A stretch of 64,000 nucleotides of DNA from positions 16,447,501 through 16,511,500 of the forward strand of contig JAQISU010000003.1 of NCBI GenBank assembly GCA_029339505.1, written 5' to 3'. The first letter of the stretch is position 1; the number at the start of each line of letters is the position of its first letter. Below the pieces are notes generated by a model. That model was not told the DNA's origin. It saw only the letters and a list, made by a program, of their open reading frames with translations, and did no database searches. Of the stretch, positions 1 to 12,083 are shown piece by piece. The position numbers and the translations under genes are program-made. The DNA is from Unio delphinus. Lineage: Eukaryota; Mollusca; Bivalvia; Unionida; Unionidae.

Positions 1-334
1 CTTCAATATTTGTATGACGTGACTAATATTACTCAGCGCTTTTCATTAGGAATAGGCGCATTACACTAATGTAACCACTATGCTTTTCAGTTATATAAGG
101 TATGTCATTTTGCATTGTGTGAGCATTTGGTCGTATTTTTAAGCAATTAGGGGGAAGACTATGTGGCAGTATGCGAGGTAACATAGGGTATATACGTGCT
201 GGTCGAACATCAGTAAGATTCAAAAATGGGGTTGGGGCGTTTTCATGTAATATTTGGTCACAAATGACATTCTCTTTTTACAATAATAACAGAAATTATC
301 ATCGATACTTTTATCTGTCTCCCCTGTGTGTATG

Positions 335-339
<5 letters not shown>
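1..339. other. no gene recognised
   Basis: AT-rich sequence before the first microsatellite. The open frames reaching into it on both strands are extensions of the simple repeat that follows and show no domain. Confidence 0.6.
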
Positions 340-431
<92 letters not shown>

Positions 432-480
432 ATGTGTGTATGTGTGTATGTGTGTATGTGTGTGTGTGTGTGTGTGTGTG

Positions 481-535
<55 letters not shown>
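340..535. repeat. compound microsatellite (TA)n-(TG)n-(GA)n
   Basis: A run of about 80 bases of TA is followed by TG interrupted by TATG steps, then a pure GA run from about 485 to 535. Every overlapping frame on both strands is low-complexity (IY, CV or ER repeats), so none is a gene. Confidence 0.97.
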
Positions 536-540
<5 letters not shown>

Positions 541-735
541 ATGATTGAATATATGTACATGCACTGACGGATTATACTATTCATCTAACATGCTTGTGTA
601 GGTGTCTTGATCCTGTTTTTGTGTGTGCTAAAATTGGTTTTATTTGTTTGTTTATTTATTTATGTATTGCTTAATTCACATTCATCTTGCACATAGTCAT
701 CTTTGCTATGGTGAAAATCTAGACCTGTGTGTTTT

Positions 736-1027
736 GGATTTTTAACGTAGCTTTTAAAAATATCTGGTCATGTCGCTACGATGTCTTTAGTGTGAATATG
801 GTGTCTAGTACTGGGGCATCATGCCGCAGACATGTAGCATGATGCCTCACCCCGTCGGACATCAGGCGGACCAGTCCTAATACAAACGTCTTAATGCTGA
901 GAGGTTAGCGAAACAGCTGTGAGTACCGTTTTTTTTAAAAAATAAGTCTTTGGTATGACTCAGCCTGGGTTCGATCCCACGAGCTTGCGGATCCAAGGCT
1001 GACGCTCTAATCACTAGGCAAGCCGAA
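736..1027 (-). mobile_element. tRNA-headed SINE, family 1
   Basis: On the minus strand the element starts near 1027 with a tRNA-like head: an A-box-like CCTAGTGATTAGAGCG and a B-box-like GGGATCGAACCC. A body shared with 11746-12083 and 48545-48871 follows, and it ends near 740 with a conserved GCTACGTTAAAAATC. It is the most diverged of the three long copies. Polymerase III transcription is inferred from the boxes. Mobility would depend on a LINE elsewhere. Confidence 0.8.
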
Positions 1028-1365
1028 TAGTCATAACATTAATTTTAAGAAAATCACGGGTAAGACGTGACTTTACACTTTTCACTTATTGAATTCAGTG
1101 TTTATAAAACGTATTTTTATTTGCTTCTACGTCTTGACCATAACCCCAAAGTTTTTGTCTCTTAAGCAGTTCCTGAGGCAAGCAATGCGCCTAGGGGGTT
1201 GGGGTTGGGTACAGGGGTGGTGGTGAAGTTGGGTTGGTTATGTGCTTTTACTGCAGTGTACCGTGCCGATACTCATAGCTTGTCCATTCGACAAGTATGT
1301 AGCTGTCTTCAATTTCTTGGATAAACTAGAATAAAATTAACTTCATGTTACTTTCGCTTCTTTCA
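1028..1365. other. no coding signal; presumed upstream intron or promoter
   Basis: No domain is seen. The region ends in a pyrimidine-rich tract and TTTCAG at about 1365, a plausible splice acceptor for the exon that follows. An unseen upstream exon is therefore possible. Confidence 0.45.
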
Positions 1366-1823
1366 GGATTGACAAAGAAAACACCCTCACGATGTCTCAC
1401 ATCACTTCAGGGGTGTACCAGAAACCATCTTCAGTCCGCTTTATTCGACGTTCCGCCAACTTCTCCGAAGCGGAGAAAATGCTATTGATAACATTAATCG
1501 AAGAGTATCGGGACACAATTGACAACCGACGATCCGACTATAAATCTGTAAGGATAAAGAGTTGGCTTGGGACGATGTAACGAAAAAATTCAACGCAACA
1601 GGGTTCGGAACACGGTCAAAGATACAACTTCAGTACTGCTGGAAGAACCTAAAAGCCAGGACAAAGGGCGACTTACTTGTGGATCGGAAACGGCATATGG
1701 ATGAAACCTTGCCGTCCCAGGACCCTAAAATTCGGAAAAGTGGGAGAAGGCTTGGGAACACAGTTTATTTTATTGCCAAACAAATTGAGGCTGAAGAAGT
1801 TGAAGTTGATCTCGACAGTGATG
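1366..1823 (+). pseudogene. Myb/SANT-like DNA-binding protein, exon 1, with a frame break
   Basis: The exon encodes a Myb/SANT-like DNA-binding domain of the type seen in Harbinger-transposon accessory proteins and in host genes derived from them. After the ATG at 1392 the first frame gives the opening helix (NFSEAEKMLLITLIEEYRD) and runs to about 1556. The domain then continues in another frame from about 1559 (ELAWDDVTKKFNATGF, then the W and L residues of the recognition helix) to the acidic end at 1823. One base is missing between about 1550 and 1562 relative to an uninterrupted domain. A donor (G/GTTAGT) follows at 1824, in phase 1, which matches the exon at 7006. The break may be a real inactivating deletion or a base-calling error. 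The bound DNA site and cellular role are not predictable. Confidence 0.7.
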
Positions 1824-1871
1824 GTTAGTACAGATTATATTTAATTTCTCGGGGGGTTCCTGACCTATGCT

Positions 1872-2000
<129 letters not shown>

Positions 2001-2083
2001 CGGGGGGGGGGGGCAGGGCAAAAGAGAACGCAAAAGCTTTTCAGGCAGGTGATACATTTCATATACAATATATAGTTATGCTA

Positions 2084-2333
2084 GGGGGGCCCTGAGTGGT
2101 CTAAAGGGCTCTCCGTTACGTATCACCCTGCCCATCTCACCTCTGTCTGCGTGGGTTCTAGTCTAAGATTCGGCAAATGTAGTTATGTGAGAAAGCTTGC
2201 CAGTATCTTCTCGCGGGTCGGTGGTTCTTTTCGGGGGTTTATCCCGGGTTCTTCCTCCACCAATAATATTGGCCGCCTTGTATGGTCTATCGTGTGCTGC
2301 AAAAAGGCGTTAAACCCTACAACTACTACATAA
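2084..2333 (+). mobile_element. tRNA-headed SINE, family 2 (MetaSINE-like)
   Basis: The head CTGAGTGGTCTAAAG resembles the A box of a Leu/Ser-type tRNA and is followed by a degenerate B box near 2150. The body contains CTTCCTCCACCAATAAT and GGCCGCC blocks and a GGCGTTAAACC tail. It aligns by eye along its whole length with 8639-8886. The TCCTCCACC block recalls the core of the MetaSINE superfamily; that family name is an inference. Confidence 0.75.
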
Positions 2334-4640
2334 AGTTATATATCTGTGAAAAAAGTAAGAATGCGATTAGACCCGTTCAAACCCTTCCATTGTTTTTTCT
2401 GAAAAGAAACTATGGTCAAATATGAAAATCTGGAGCCACTTTTCTATGAAGCAGATAACTGTTAGAATATATGTATTAAATGACATTCTGTCGCATTTGC
2501 TTCACAGCACATAAACCTGTACATATTTCAAATCCAGATGATTGATTTACACACTATATCAAGATGGCGTAAGTTACAGGCTGAATTATCTCGTACACGC
2601 TATATCAAGGGACAAATATGTAGATATTGCAAGGAAATTGTTCGGTTTTGTCTTTTCGTTTAACTGTTTAGTAACACAGATATAATATTGCAGGAAAGTG
2701 ACTTGCCAAAAGACACACCGCTGTAGAGACTCCAAAAAAGGAAAGACAATAAAAGTAACTGTTCAGTTTTGACTGAATTAAGTACATCTCAGGCTTTCGG
2801 AATAGAGTGTGCCCATTGCCAAAATAAAATGACTTACTGATTTTCATTAGATTAAACACGATTCGAGAGCACGGTAAATCATTTACTGAAAATGTTAAAA
2901 ACAGAAGATGAAATGTTAAGGAAAACAATGCTGCATTTGTTTCCGAAGTGGTATACATGGAGGAAATAATGTTGATTCAGTATAAAAATTAAATACTGGG
3001 GGGGGGGGGGCGTTATTTCTCTGTAAGGAATTAAAATCCATGTGTGTGTGTATAATAACAGAAGAGGTTGATAATACTCACAGGTACATGTACTTGGGTC
3101 ATAGATTTATTGATTTCTGCAATAAACATCCACATTTACAGTAATATGATTAAAATCAGATCTACGCTGTCCTACGTGAAGATCTGACGACAACCGCATA
3201 AGGGTCCATGTTCTGGTGACCTTTGAATTAGCCAATAGACTTGCAGCTTTAAAATTCCTAAAGTGAATCAGATCGTTCGGTACACACTCATACTCTTCAT
3301 CCACAGTGCCATATCCAAACGCGAAAATATTAAACTTAATCCGATTGGTTAATAAAATTAGCGATTATGGTAAGATCTCGGTCGCTGTCAGATCTTCATG
3401 TATAACAACGGAGAACTGATTGTGATCAGATTCCTTTTCCAGCATTATAGTTTGAACCAGGCATTGCCAAAACACACTATACAGTGTTTGATGCAGTTTT
3501 CTTGTCATAAAAAAATAACGTATTGAGCAGTGAATTAGGTTATTTTACTGGACAAATTAAGTTGTTGGAAATCATGCTATAGTCGGGACTTCACATAAAA
3601 GTCTAGAAAAAATGAATATTTATTGCAGAAATTGATAAATCCATGTGACTGTGAATATGATACGTGCATGAATTAATTCAATAATCAGGAAACAGATAAA
3701 GATACTTGCTACCCATGTTTTGGGGGATTTTTTTGTTGCCTCTAAATGCCCCAACTGTTTGATCTGTTTAGCGTCATTGTGTTCAACTTTTCCGTTTTGG
3801 GAATTAACATTAAAAGTAAGCATATGTTCGGTTTCTAAAGAAAAAGGATGTTAAATTTAAATTTGACATAGCTCTTTATTCTTTACCTTTCAATTTATAT
3901 TACAGACAGTGAAGGATTAAGGCTTTCCAAGGCCCTAAGCACTAAAAATATTATGTTGTCCCCCGCCTACAAAATATGAAACTACCCCCCCTCCCATATT
4001 ACAAAGCTATAAAGGTGGAAAATACCAGTGTTGCCATCATTCAAAATTAAAAATGGTACATGCAGATTGAAAAGGATTTTTTTTTTGTCCCCTAGTAACG
4101 TACTAAGTTATTGCCTAATGGGTAATGTGGAACTAATTACAGATGTTATTGCCTACGTATTTCGTGTATATTGGTCAGGTTTAGATAGCACTCGATTCTA
4201 TTACATACTTAAGTGTGAAACATAGAGACTTCATGGCGAAACAAATTTTATGTCTTTTTAATTCCTATATTTGCACATACGAAAAATGTATCCTTATATT
4301 TACACATGTGAAAATACAAGATTTTCCATCATGCCATGGGAGGCATAATTGTGAGTGCCTTTAAACGTTGTACCTGCAACAACCATAAAGAGTACAAGCT
4401 GAGCTAGACAAATAATTAAAATATCTTCCTTAAGTTTGACGCATGAAAATTAACCTTTGAAAATGAAATCTGACCAAACGCCGTCGCGTCTCGCTAAAGT
4501 TATTTCCCCTTATTTTCCTGGCAGCAAAAATTCGTTTAAGGCATTGCTTTTATTACAGATTTTGTCAATCCAGTCCTACCTCTTTCTTGGGGCGCGTATA
4601 TTTATATGATTTGGGTATGAAATTGAGGTGAATTTGCAGA

Positions 4641-4641
<1 letters not shown>

Positions 4642-4686
<45 letters not shown>

Positions 4687-4694
4687 GTGTGTGT
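4642..4694. repeat. (TG)n microsatellite
   Basis: Uninterrupted TG run with GCG variants at its end. The apparent frame downstream (to 4944) starts inside the repeat and shows no domain. Confidence 0.95.
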
Positions 4695-5726
4695 TGCGTC
4701 GAAGAGTGAGCTTCTAAACCTCAATTCTGAAGCACAATTGTTGTTAAACAAAATTCCTACGTTCATACCATATATATTAAATAATGTGGTACCAAAAACT
4801 ATATATTTTAAGTCGTGGCTTCGCCACTCGTTAAAATATAATATTTATTTGGTACTACACGATGAAATATATCCGGTAATAAAGTATGAAAAGGAAAAAT
4901 CAACTATATGTGTAATCTTTTTCTCAGGAATTAAGAAATATTGAATTCTTTGTATGCATATATTACCCCCCCCCCCCCCAAATAAAATGTATATGTGTAG
5001 ATCCTGATGTCGCCTTTTCATAAAATGTTGTGTTATTCCACGTGGATTTACAAGTCACCAGACGTAGGATTTGCTTCAGAAATATAATGTATATGCCACC
5101 TTTCAGTCGATGATAGCTCCAAAGTCACTAGAAATACCGGGAATTCATAACATTTACACCAATATGTGCAGACAAAATTGGATGCAGAGTTTGGCATGGC
5201 TTAATGAATAGGTGATATCAGACCCAAAGCTCCTAACCAACATCAGCATGGGTAAGGGACTCATTTATCGGCCTATGCGTATAAATGCCCATATTTGTTT
5301 TTCTTTCTTTCCCTATTTCATTTTTGTTTTTCTTTTTCTCTCGTATTTTACCATTTAGAACACTGAAAGCATTTGTAAATGTATTATGTTGAAAGAAATG
5401 TATGCTTAGCCAAAAATATAATTTGTACAGATGTACATGATTCAATCATATACATTGTTGTTAGGTACAAGATTATTAAAATCCAGCAAATAGTGTATCT
5501 AGCAACACTAGCATGTATAAAATATTTACAATTCAACGTGTAGTGTATCCTGGAAACACTAGCGTATATACGTGCTGTATAACGCATTCAACAATACAAC
5601 GTTAAAATTTGACATATTGTATATTGATCATTCACGTTTTTGCAAGTACAGCCTTGACACCTTCACGATTCAGGGCTTCAGAAATATATGTTGTGAGATA
5701 TGCTGCTGTATTTGGTTCTGCCGCAT

Positions 5727-5814
5727 AAAATATCCCATATGGTGACTGCATAACCCCTAAAATATCCCATATGGTGACTGCATGACCCCTAAAATATCCC
5801 ATATGGTGACTGCC
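5727..5814. repeat. 32-bp tandem repeat, 2.75 units
   Basis: Units start at 5727, 5759 and 5791 and each begins AAAATATCCCATATGGTGACTG. They differ only by CATAACCC versus CATGACCC, and the third is incomplete. There is no open frame across it. Confidence 0.95.
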
Positions 5815-5944
5815 CTTCTAGATGTAAAGTTTAGCAACCAATCAGATGACTGTACGTTGTATAAAGCATGGTTCCGAGACCACTACTCTAATATCACTTT
5901 CTGATTAAGAGCTTCACCTTGATTAGCAATTACATTATTTGAAA

Positions 5945-5992
5945 CACACACACACACAGCGCGCGCGCGAGAGAGAGAGAGATAGAGAGAGA
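5945..5992. repeat. (CA)n-(GC)n-(GA)n compound microsatellite
   Basis: Short CA, CG and GA dinucleotide runs in succession. A further (TG)n with a G-run lies at about 6284-6330. Confidence 0.9.
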
Positions 5993-7005
5993 GCCCACAC
6001 ACGAATAACAAAGAACTTTCATGCTTGAAACTATTTCGACTGAGACTGAATATTTTTGGAACTGCGAGATGAATTTTCAATAAATATTTTTAACTAATGT
6101 TCGCCTATAACGTTTTCCTGCAATGTTTGAAAGCTTGCCGGTTGAACTAATATATTTTGAGAGATATTTTGACTTAGAATATCTGTCTTTTCGTAATTAA
6201 AAGGTTATGACATTTTAAACCAGGGACATTATGAAATGGGAGAATCCATCACAATGATATGTTGACAGTAAGTTATAAAAACGTATGTGTGTGTATGTGT
6301 GTTGTGTGTGTGCGTGTGTGTGTGGGGGGGCACATTTAAAATATAGTCTTTGAGAAATATTTAAAGTGGCGATGATGACTGTGCGTTTTTGTTGATGAAA
6401 GATTGTATCCATTTGAATTTGAATTCAGTTTCTAAATATCATCACAATTTGATCTGCTCTATAATTCAGAAGTGCCAACGTTTTTATTCTGAATAGATGT
6501 AAGAATAAAATATGATTATAGGGCTCTTCTGTGAACTGTGCATTCGCATTTCGGTATATTGACTCGAATTCTGAGTGTCAGTCGTACCCGTTAAACCTGT
6601 TATGGCTAATGACATCTACAGCTGAAAGGCCAAATGCCTAAACACAAGGTAAAGCAAGATGTATACATATTGTTGTGTAAAATCCCATTGCCTTTTGTGT
6701 ATTTGATTTGTCCAACATTTAAAGGTTTATGACCCATGCATTACGAAATAGTATATGCTATCAGATACAGATAAGGATTACGTCATCAAATAGTATCGCT
6801 TTGCACACGATACAACGTGCTTGGCAAGGGTTACTCTGAGTCCCAAAAACTTAGTAAATTCTGACGCATGACAGGACTCGTGCATCCGGCAACATTAGCT
6901 GTTTTTCATGGCTGATAAACAATTTTTACGAAGACACATGAATATGTTCCTTTATCTTTGTAGATATACAATTTTCAATGTGACACTTTATTTCACGAAT
7001 TTCAG

Positions 7006-7721
7006 AAGGCGATTCCAGAAAAGATGATACAAATACGCCTGATTCCTCTCATCTTTACCGAAGTAACGGAGGTCGGTTTGAGGGTCAAGGTCATGGAGAG
7101 ATCTTGGAGATACATAACAACGCTGTTTCGCCCTCTTTAAGTAGTTCAAGACACACTATTATGGGCAAAACTGTTTTAGCAAATGAGCATTGTGCAAATC
7201 ATGATGATGTTCGACCTAGACTGCTTGCTGTGGAAAGCAGAGCTAATGTACAAACCAAATTGCGAATTCGTGAGATGCAATCATCTAACGAAGGTCTGAA
7301 TTTTACCGATGCAGCTTATTCATTTAATCAGAATAATAATGTTAACAATGATCAAAATATTCAAGAAAGGACCAAATCACCTGTTGGAGACACTGGATAT
7401 GCTACGGATTTCTGTAATGATCGCCGTTCGGTCAGACAAGTTTCAAATGACTATGGCTTAGTGAATTTAGATGAAGCATTCTTGCGCATGCGTGAAGAAG
7501 AACACAGGAAACGGATGGAGAACCTAGAGGTGGAACTTGACATGCGCAGAAAAGAACATGCCAAGAAAATGGAAGTTTTGAATGCAGAACTAGACGCGGC
7601 AATTATGAAGAAGCAGAATGAATTACTTCGATTGACAGTGCAACAGAATGCGCTACAATCCAAAGCTGGAGATGTTCAGCTATCACACATGAAAAGTGGC
7701 AACGAGGATACTGGGACGTGA
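7006..7721 (+). CDS. Myb/SANT-like protein, terminal exon with coiled coil
   Basis: The exon begins after TTTCAG at 7005 and reads in phase with exon 1 without an internal stop to TGA at 7721. The first half is polar and low in structure (Asp, Ser and Asn rich). The last 70 or so residues form a charged coiled coil (EEHRKRMENLEVELDMRRKE and onward), the usual C-terminal layout of Myb/SANT-like proteins, where it would serve in dimerisation. No ATG is needed because translation starts in the upstream exon. The nearest in-frame start-like codon, TTG at 7104, is not a credible start. AATAAA follows 99 bases after the stop. Only the interruption in exon 1 argues against a working gene. Confidence 0.72.
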
Positions 7722-7819
7722 ATCTTTTGTTTTATGTATGCATACAACACTATTCTGTGAGTTTGACAGTTCCTTGCAACAGCAAGTCATTTACGTTATG
7801 TGTTCCAAGTTTTTAATTA

Positions 7820-7825
7820 AATAAA
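7820..7825 (+). terminator. polyadenylation signal AATAAA
   Basis: AATAAA lies 99 bases after the stop at 7721, a fitting distance for the 3' end of the Myb/SANT-like transcript. Confidence 0.55.
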
Positions 7826-8638
7826 TATTCATGAGTAAATACATGTCAGATATCCGGTAGTTGTTTAGATTAATTTTTCATTGCTGAAATTAGAAATTTT
7901 GCTTCGCATTTTTATATGACCTGCCAAATCTCTGATAAGAAACAACATTCTAAGAAAGAAAATCAATGGTATTCATTAGGTGTATAGGTCAGTTGCAACT
8001 TATCATTTTGATTTCATTGACGGAAAATACACATCGAATGTGTAAAGTAGGTTTCATTTTGGAAAACTAGAACAGGTCTCATTACTCTTATGGCTTAAAG
8101 GACAGCGATGCTCAGACAGTCGTAGGTGAAAAATTACAACAACCACACCCATAATCTCAAGCCTCAGAATACATTTGATTTTATTTGCGTTCTTTTACGC
8201 GATTAGAAACAAATAACTAACATGGGTACATTCAATATTGATATTTGTTACACTTAATTACGTGTGTGAATATGTAAATGAAGGATACGGTTAGTTTGTG
8301 TTACATGAAGTAATGAGCGAAACGAGACTTAAGATATTGAGAGTGTACTTGATGAACGTTCCTCTGTACATTCTGTCGCATACAAGTATACATTATGAAC
8401 GTTCCTCAGAATATTCTTTCGCATATTAAAAGAAAACATCAGCTATAAACAGAGGACATTTTAAAGTGGTCTGAAGACCATTGTTGCTCTTACGGTTTTG
8501 TAAACCTGTTTAAATCACAGTTATTCGATGATGCGTTAACATAAATGGCAACGCAAGACATTTCATGATAGGGAAACTAAATAACTGTTTGCAGTTTGTT
8601 GTATTCAAAGTTCCAGAAATTACATTACAAAATAATAA
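7826..8638. other. no gene recognised
   Basis: AT-rich intergenic sequence. I see no domain, RNA gene or repeat of note, except two near copies of TGAACGTTCCTC at about 8353 and 8396. Confidence 0.5.
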
Positions 8639-8886
8639 CGGTGGCCGAGTGGTCTAAAGCGCTCTCCGGTACGGATCACTGCCATCTCACCTCTGTCTGC
8701 GTGCCTTCGAGTCTAAGATTCGGCTAATGTAGTTATGTGAGAAAGCTTGCCAGTAGCTTCTTGTGGGTCGGTCGTTCCTTCTGGGGATTTTCCAGAGTTC
8801 TTTCTCCACCATTAATACTAGCCGCCATGTATAGCCTATCGTGTGCTGAAAAATGGCCTGAAACAATACAACAACAACAACAAAAT
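8639..8886 (+). mobile_element. tRNA-headed SINE, family 2 (MetaSINE-like)
   Basis: The head GTGGCCGAGTGGTCTAAAG is a good A box of Leu/Ser tRNA type, and GCCTTCGAGTC serves as B box. The body matches 2084-2333, including TTCTCCACCATTAATA and GCCGCCATGTA. The tail is an (ACA)n run. It is slightly better preserved in its head than the copy at 2084. Confidence 0.8.
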
Positions 8887-10070
8887 ATTGCTTGTTTACT
8901 TACAACTATTCGTTCGCGAGAAACTTACCTATTTAGAAACAACTACTAAAATACACCGAATCTCTTCCAGAGGGTCGAAGTTATACGACTGTCATCGTAA
9001 AAAGACTATTATATTCCTAATGAAAATACACCATAACATTAATCTAGAATTATTTCTTTTAGCATGTATTACATTAAAATTTTACATAATTTAGTTTTCC
9101 GGTTGTTCTTTGGCAAACCAAACATGCACAAATCTCATCTTGAATATGCATATTTTTTCTGTGTTTGCATGGATGTCCAATTAGTAACGAGTAGTGTCTA
9201 CATATCACAACAGCAAATAATGTCTTTATATTTCCTGTATTTTCCGCAACTTTCTGATGAGGTATAAATCGAGACATACATTTATTTGAACCGAAACTAT
9301 TCTATAATCTTTTAGGAATTGCTGAGACACAATATAATTTAGCATGAACTATTTTAATCTGTACGGAGTTAATTGCTGTTACAAAGAACGATAACTATTT
9401 TGATAAAAGCAAACTTTATTTTGCACAATACCAATCACAATTGTTTTTGTTATTGAACTCTTTGACATTGTTTTCTAACGGATACAAGTAACGTTCTGAA
9501 CTGATCACCAGATCTTCAGGAAAAATTAAAGAAAAATTATTAATGGTTTTGTTGGGACTACCAAAATCGACGTATATAGTAATTAGCTATTTCTTTTATG
9601 TGACACTCTTTACTGGACACTTGTACATCTTCATATCATAAACTGAACCAGTGTTGTTTGAATCTCTGAATAATTAGTTTTCTTGTAATGTACAGAATGT
9701 ACAGTTAAGAAATAACTACTGAACACAGCCCATGATTTATTAGGAATTTTTCTGCACATGAATACGACGTGTACCTGTATCAACCAGGGAATCCTTCAAA
9801 CTATGCAATTCATCAATAACTCATATTTTTTCGATATAAATCTGATAAATGTTGACTGCAACCTTGAATAATTCGAATAAAGATCAAATAGCTTCCACAG
9901 TCGAATTTACCGTATAAAGGAATGTAGAGTGACATGTTGAATAATTTACAAAGAAATTGAAAACTAGAATACATACAAATGATACGTGTACGTTGCCATT
10001 ACAAACTGAAAATTACCGTTGATTTTGCATGGTTATATGGTTACTTTACAAAATTAAACTAGTCATCAAT
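8887..10070. other. no gene recognised
   Basis: AT-rich sequence downstream of the C1q exon. Short frames near 9064-9277 on both strands have no domain and no composition bias. Confidence 0.5.
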
Positions 10071-10076
10071 TTTATT
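10071..10076 (-). terminator. polyadenylation signal AATAAA (minus strand)
   Basis: TTTATT on the plus strand reads AATAAA on the minus strand, about 120 bases after the stop of the C1q exon. Confidence 0.5.
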
Positions 10077-10192
10077 TTAAATAACAAATAAAGATTACTA
10101 AATTGGTTAATTTCTTTTTTTATCAAAGTTTTCAGACAAATAATTATGAATTAACGCGATTCAATGCCGTATGCGTGCGATACAATCCAATA

Positions 10193-10641
10193 TCAACCGA
10201 CAATAGGACTGGCAACATGAAGAGACGTGTATTCTGGGTAAAGTAGATAGCCGCTCAAAGTGGAATAAATCTCATCATGTTGTCCAAATAAGGAAAATTG
10301 TTGCTGCTCACGTCCCTTGACCTGGATTGTGTCCCCAATGCGCAGTTGCAGTATGACGGTATTTCCACCGGAAGAGTGACTGGAATAGCCGCTTACGCTC
10401 ACGATAAAATCATTATTATGCATTAGTTCCAACCACATCGCTTTGTCTGTGTTCATGTCATAAGCATGGAAGTGTAAAACGTATATTCCTTCAACAGGGC
10501 AAGTAAACACCCCGGTTTGTTTGTTGTAGCCATTCCCAAGATTCATGAAGATTCTGTCATATAACACCGTCTCACTGAATGACAAGTGCTGCGTGTACGT
10601 TAGACCGACGGAAAATGCCACATTGGAAGGTCTCGTTGGTG
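10193..10641 (-). CDS. C1q-domain protein, terminal exon
   Basis: The exon encodes an almost complete globular C1q domain of about 140 residues. It opens TRPSNVAFSVGLT and continues through the strand FMNLGNGYNKQTGVFTCPVEG and the YVLHFHAY core, to the closing STLSGYLLYPE. A pyrimidine tract and CTGCAG acceptor precede it at 10642. The reading frame enters in phase 2, so upstream exons with a signal peptide or collagen/coiled-coil segment should lie at higher coordinates, but I could not find them in the window. C1q-domain proteins form secreted jelly-roll trimers. In bivalves they are numerous and are thought to act as pattern-recognition lectins. The partner or ligand of this one cannot be predicted. 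Confidence 0.88.
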
Positions 10642-11745
10642 CTGCAGTAGAAAGGTTAGAAAATTAAATGGTGGCACAAATTACAATGATTAACAAATCC
10701 CCTTTCCCCACCTAAAAACGGCTCATGTGCGCATGCCATAGATCACCTTTCTGATATCTGCCATATATATTTGACACAAGAACAGCTTACCAAGAATTTT
10801 GAGTATTTTCGGATGAAATTTCGACCGATGCTGTTCATTTCTCATCATGAAAAAATGCACGTTTGATCCATTATTGATATCTTAATCGATATTTAATTAC
10901 ATATCGGCATCATTTGTCAAGTATTGTTAAATTCGGAAAGGTTCTTATGCTGGATGCTTTCTGTCACAGCTAGTCAAATTATTTTGAATGCATTTATTTT
11001 CCTTTTTTTTACCTGTTTTTAAAGTTTGTTTAAAGATTTGTTTATTTTTTGGGTACAAATTTGAAAGGCCTTATAGCTGTGGTGGTTTCTGCCAAATTTT
11101 ATCAAAATCATGTTTACCAGTTTATATGAGAATCCATACAAGTCGTGACATTTGAGTTTTATTTGGTCAGAATCATTTAAGTAAAGATGTTGATATTGTT
11201 TTCTCTTTTTTGAAACTGTGGTTGGTAGATAAGTGATCTACGTCTTTTGTTCTGTTTGAAAATACTTGAAGCTAAGATGTTTTCTATAACATTGAGAAAA
11301 TAATGTTAAGTGCTTTTCACAAAGTCTTTTTTTGTACCTGCAGCCATTTTTTGGTTGCAGTTCGCCATCCTTTATTCAAGATTAAGACCTTGTTGTAATG
11401 AATAAGAATACCGAGTCATCAACAGCCTTTTCAGACAGAAGGATTAGTAGAAGGTATCATATCGCGAAATTACTTATTAACTTCTGGTGACACATATATC
11501 GATATCAACACATGCATAAGTCAACGTGTACTTTGTGTGTGTCATTTTCCGTGAAAAATTTCAAAATGCAAACGAAATTCATATATGTATGTTAAACTAG
11601 TTTGTGAATGTGTTTTATTTATTTATAAAGTGTAGGATATATAGACTGATTGATGGAAGATTGATAGAAAAAGCCTTAAAGCTATCACAATAGTCCAAAA
11701 GTAGAGAGTATTCCAAATGAATTCTATGTCTTGAATGTGATGATT
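10642..11745. other. presumed intron or flank of the C1q gene
   Basis: No second C1q exon or signal peptide is recognisable here. The sequence is AT-rich with no repeat of note. Confidence 0.45.
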
Positions 11746-12083
11746 TTGTTTGTTTGGATGGTTATGATTTTTAACGTAGCTTTAACAATTTTTCAGTCAT
11801 ATCGCTACGATGTCTGAAGTGAGGCAGTTTATAGTGATCTCTAGCACTGGGGCATCATGCCGTAGATATGTAGCATGCCGTAGATATGTAGCATGATGTC
11901 CCACCCAGTCACATTATCCTGACACCATGTCGACCAGTCCTAACACTAACATCTTACTGCTGAGCGCCAAGCGAGACAGCTGTTAGTACCATTTTGTACT
12001 CTTGGTATGACTTGGCTGAGGATCGAACCTACGACCTCCCGCTCCCGCGGCAGACGCTCTAACCACTAGGCCACGGGAGCGGT
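11746..12083 (-). mobile_element. tRNA-headed SINE, family 1
   Basis: The minus strand reads from a head at 12083 (CCTAGTGGTTAGAGCGTC as A box, GGTTCGATCC-like B box) to a (CAAA)n-type tail at 11746. Near 11866-11893 a stretch of about 18 bases (GCCGTAGATATGTAGCAT) is directly repeated. It matches 48545-48871 over its full length. Confidence 0.85.

Noticed and set aside
171..584. Open frames on both strands over the first microsatellite
   Set aside because: They consist of IY, HT, SL and ER repeats translated from TA, TG and GA runs.
9064..9277. Overlapping 67-codon frames on both strands
   Set aside because: Chance frames in AT-rich DNA with no domain, splice context or repeat support.
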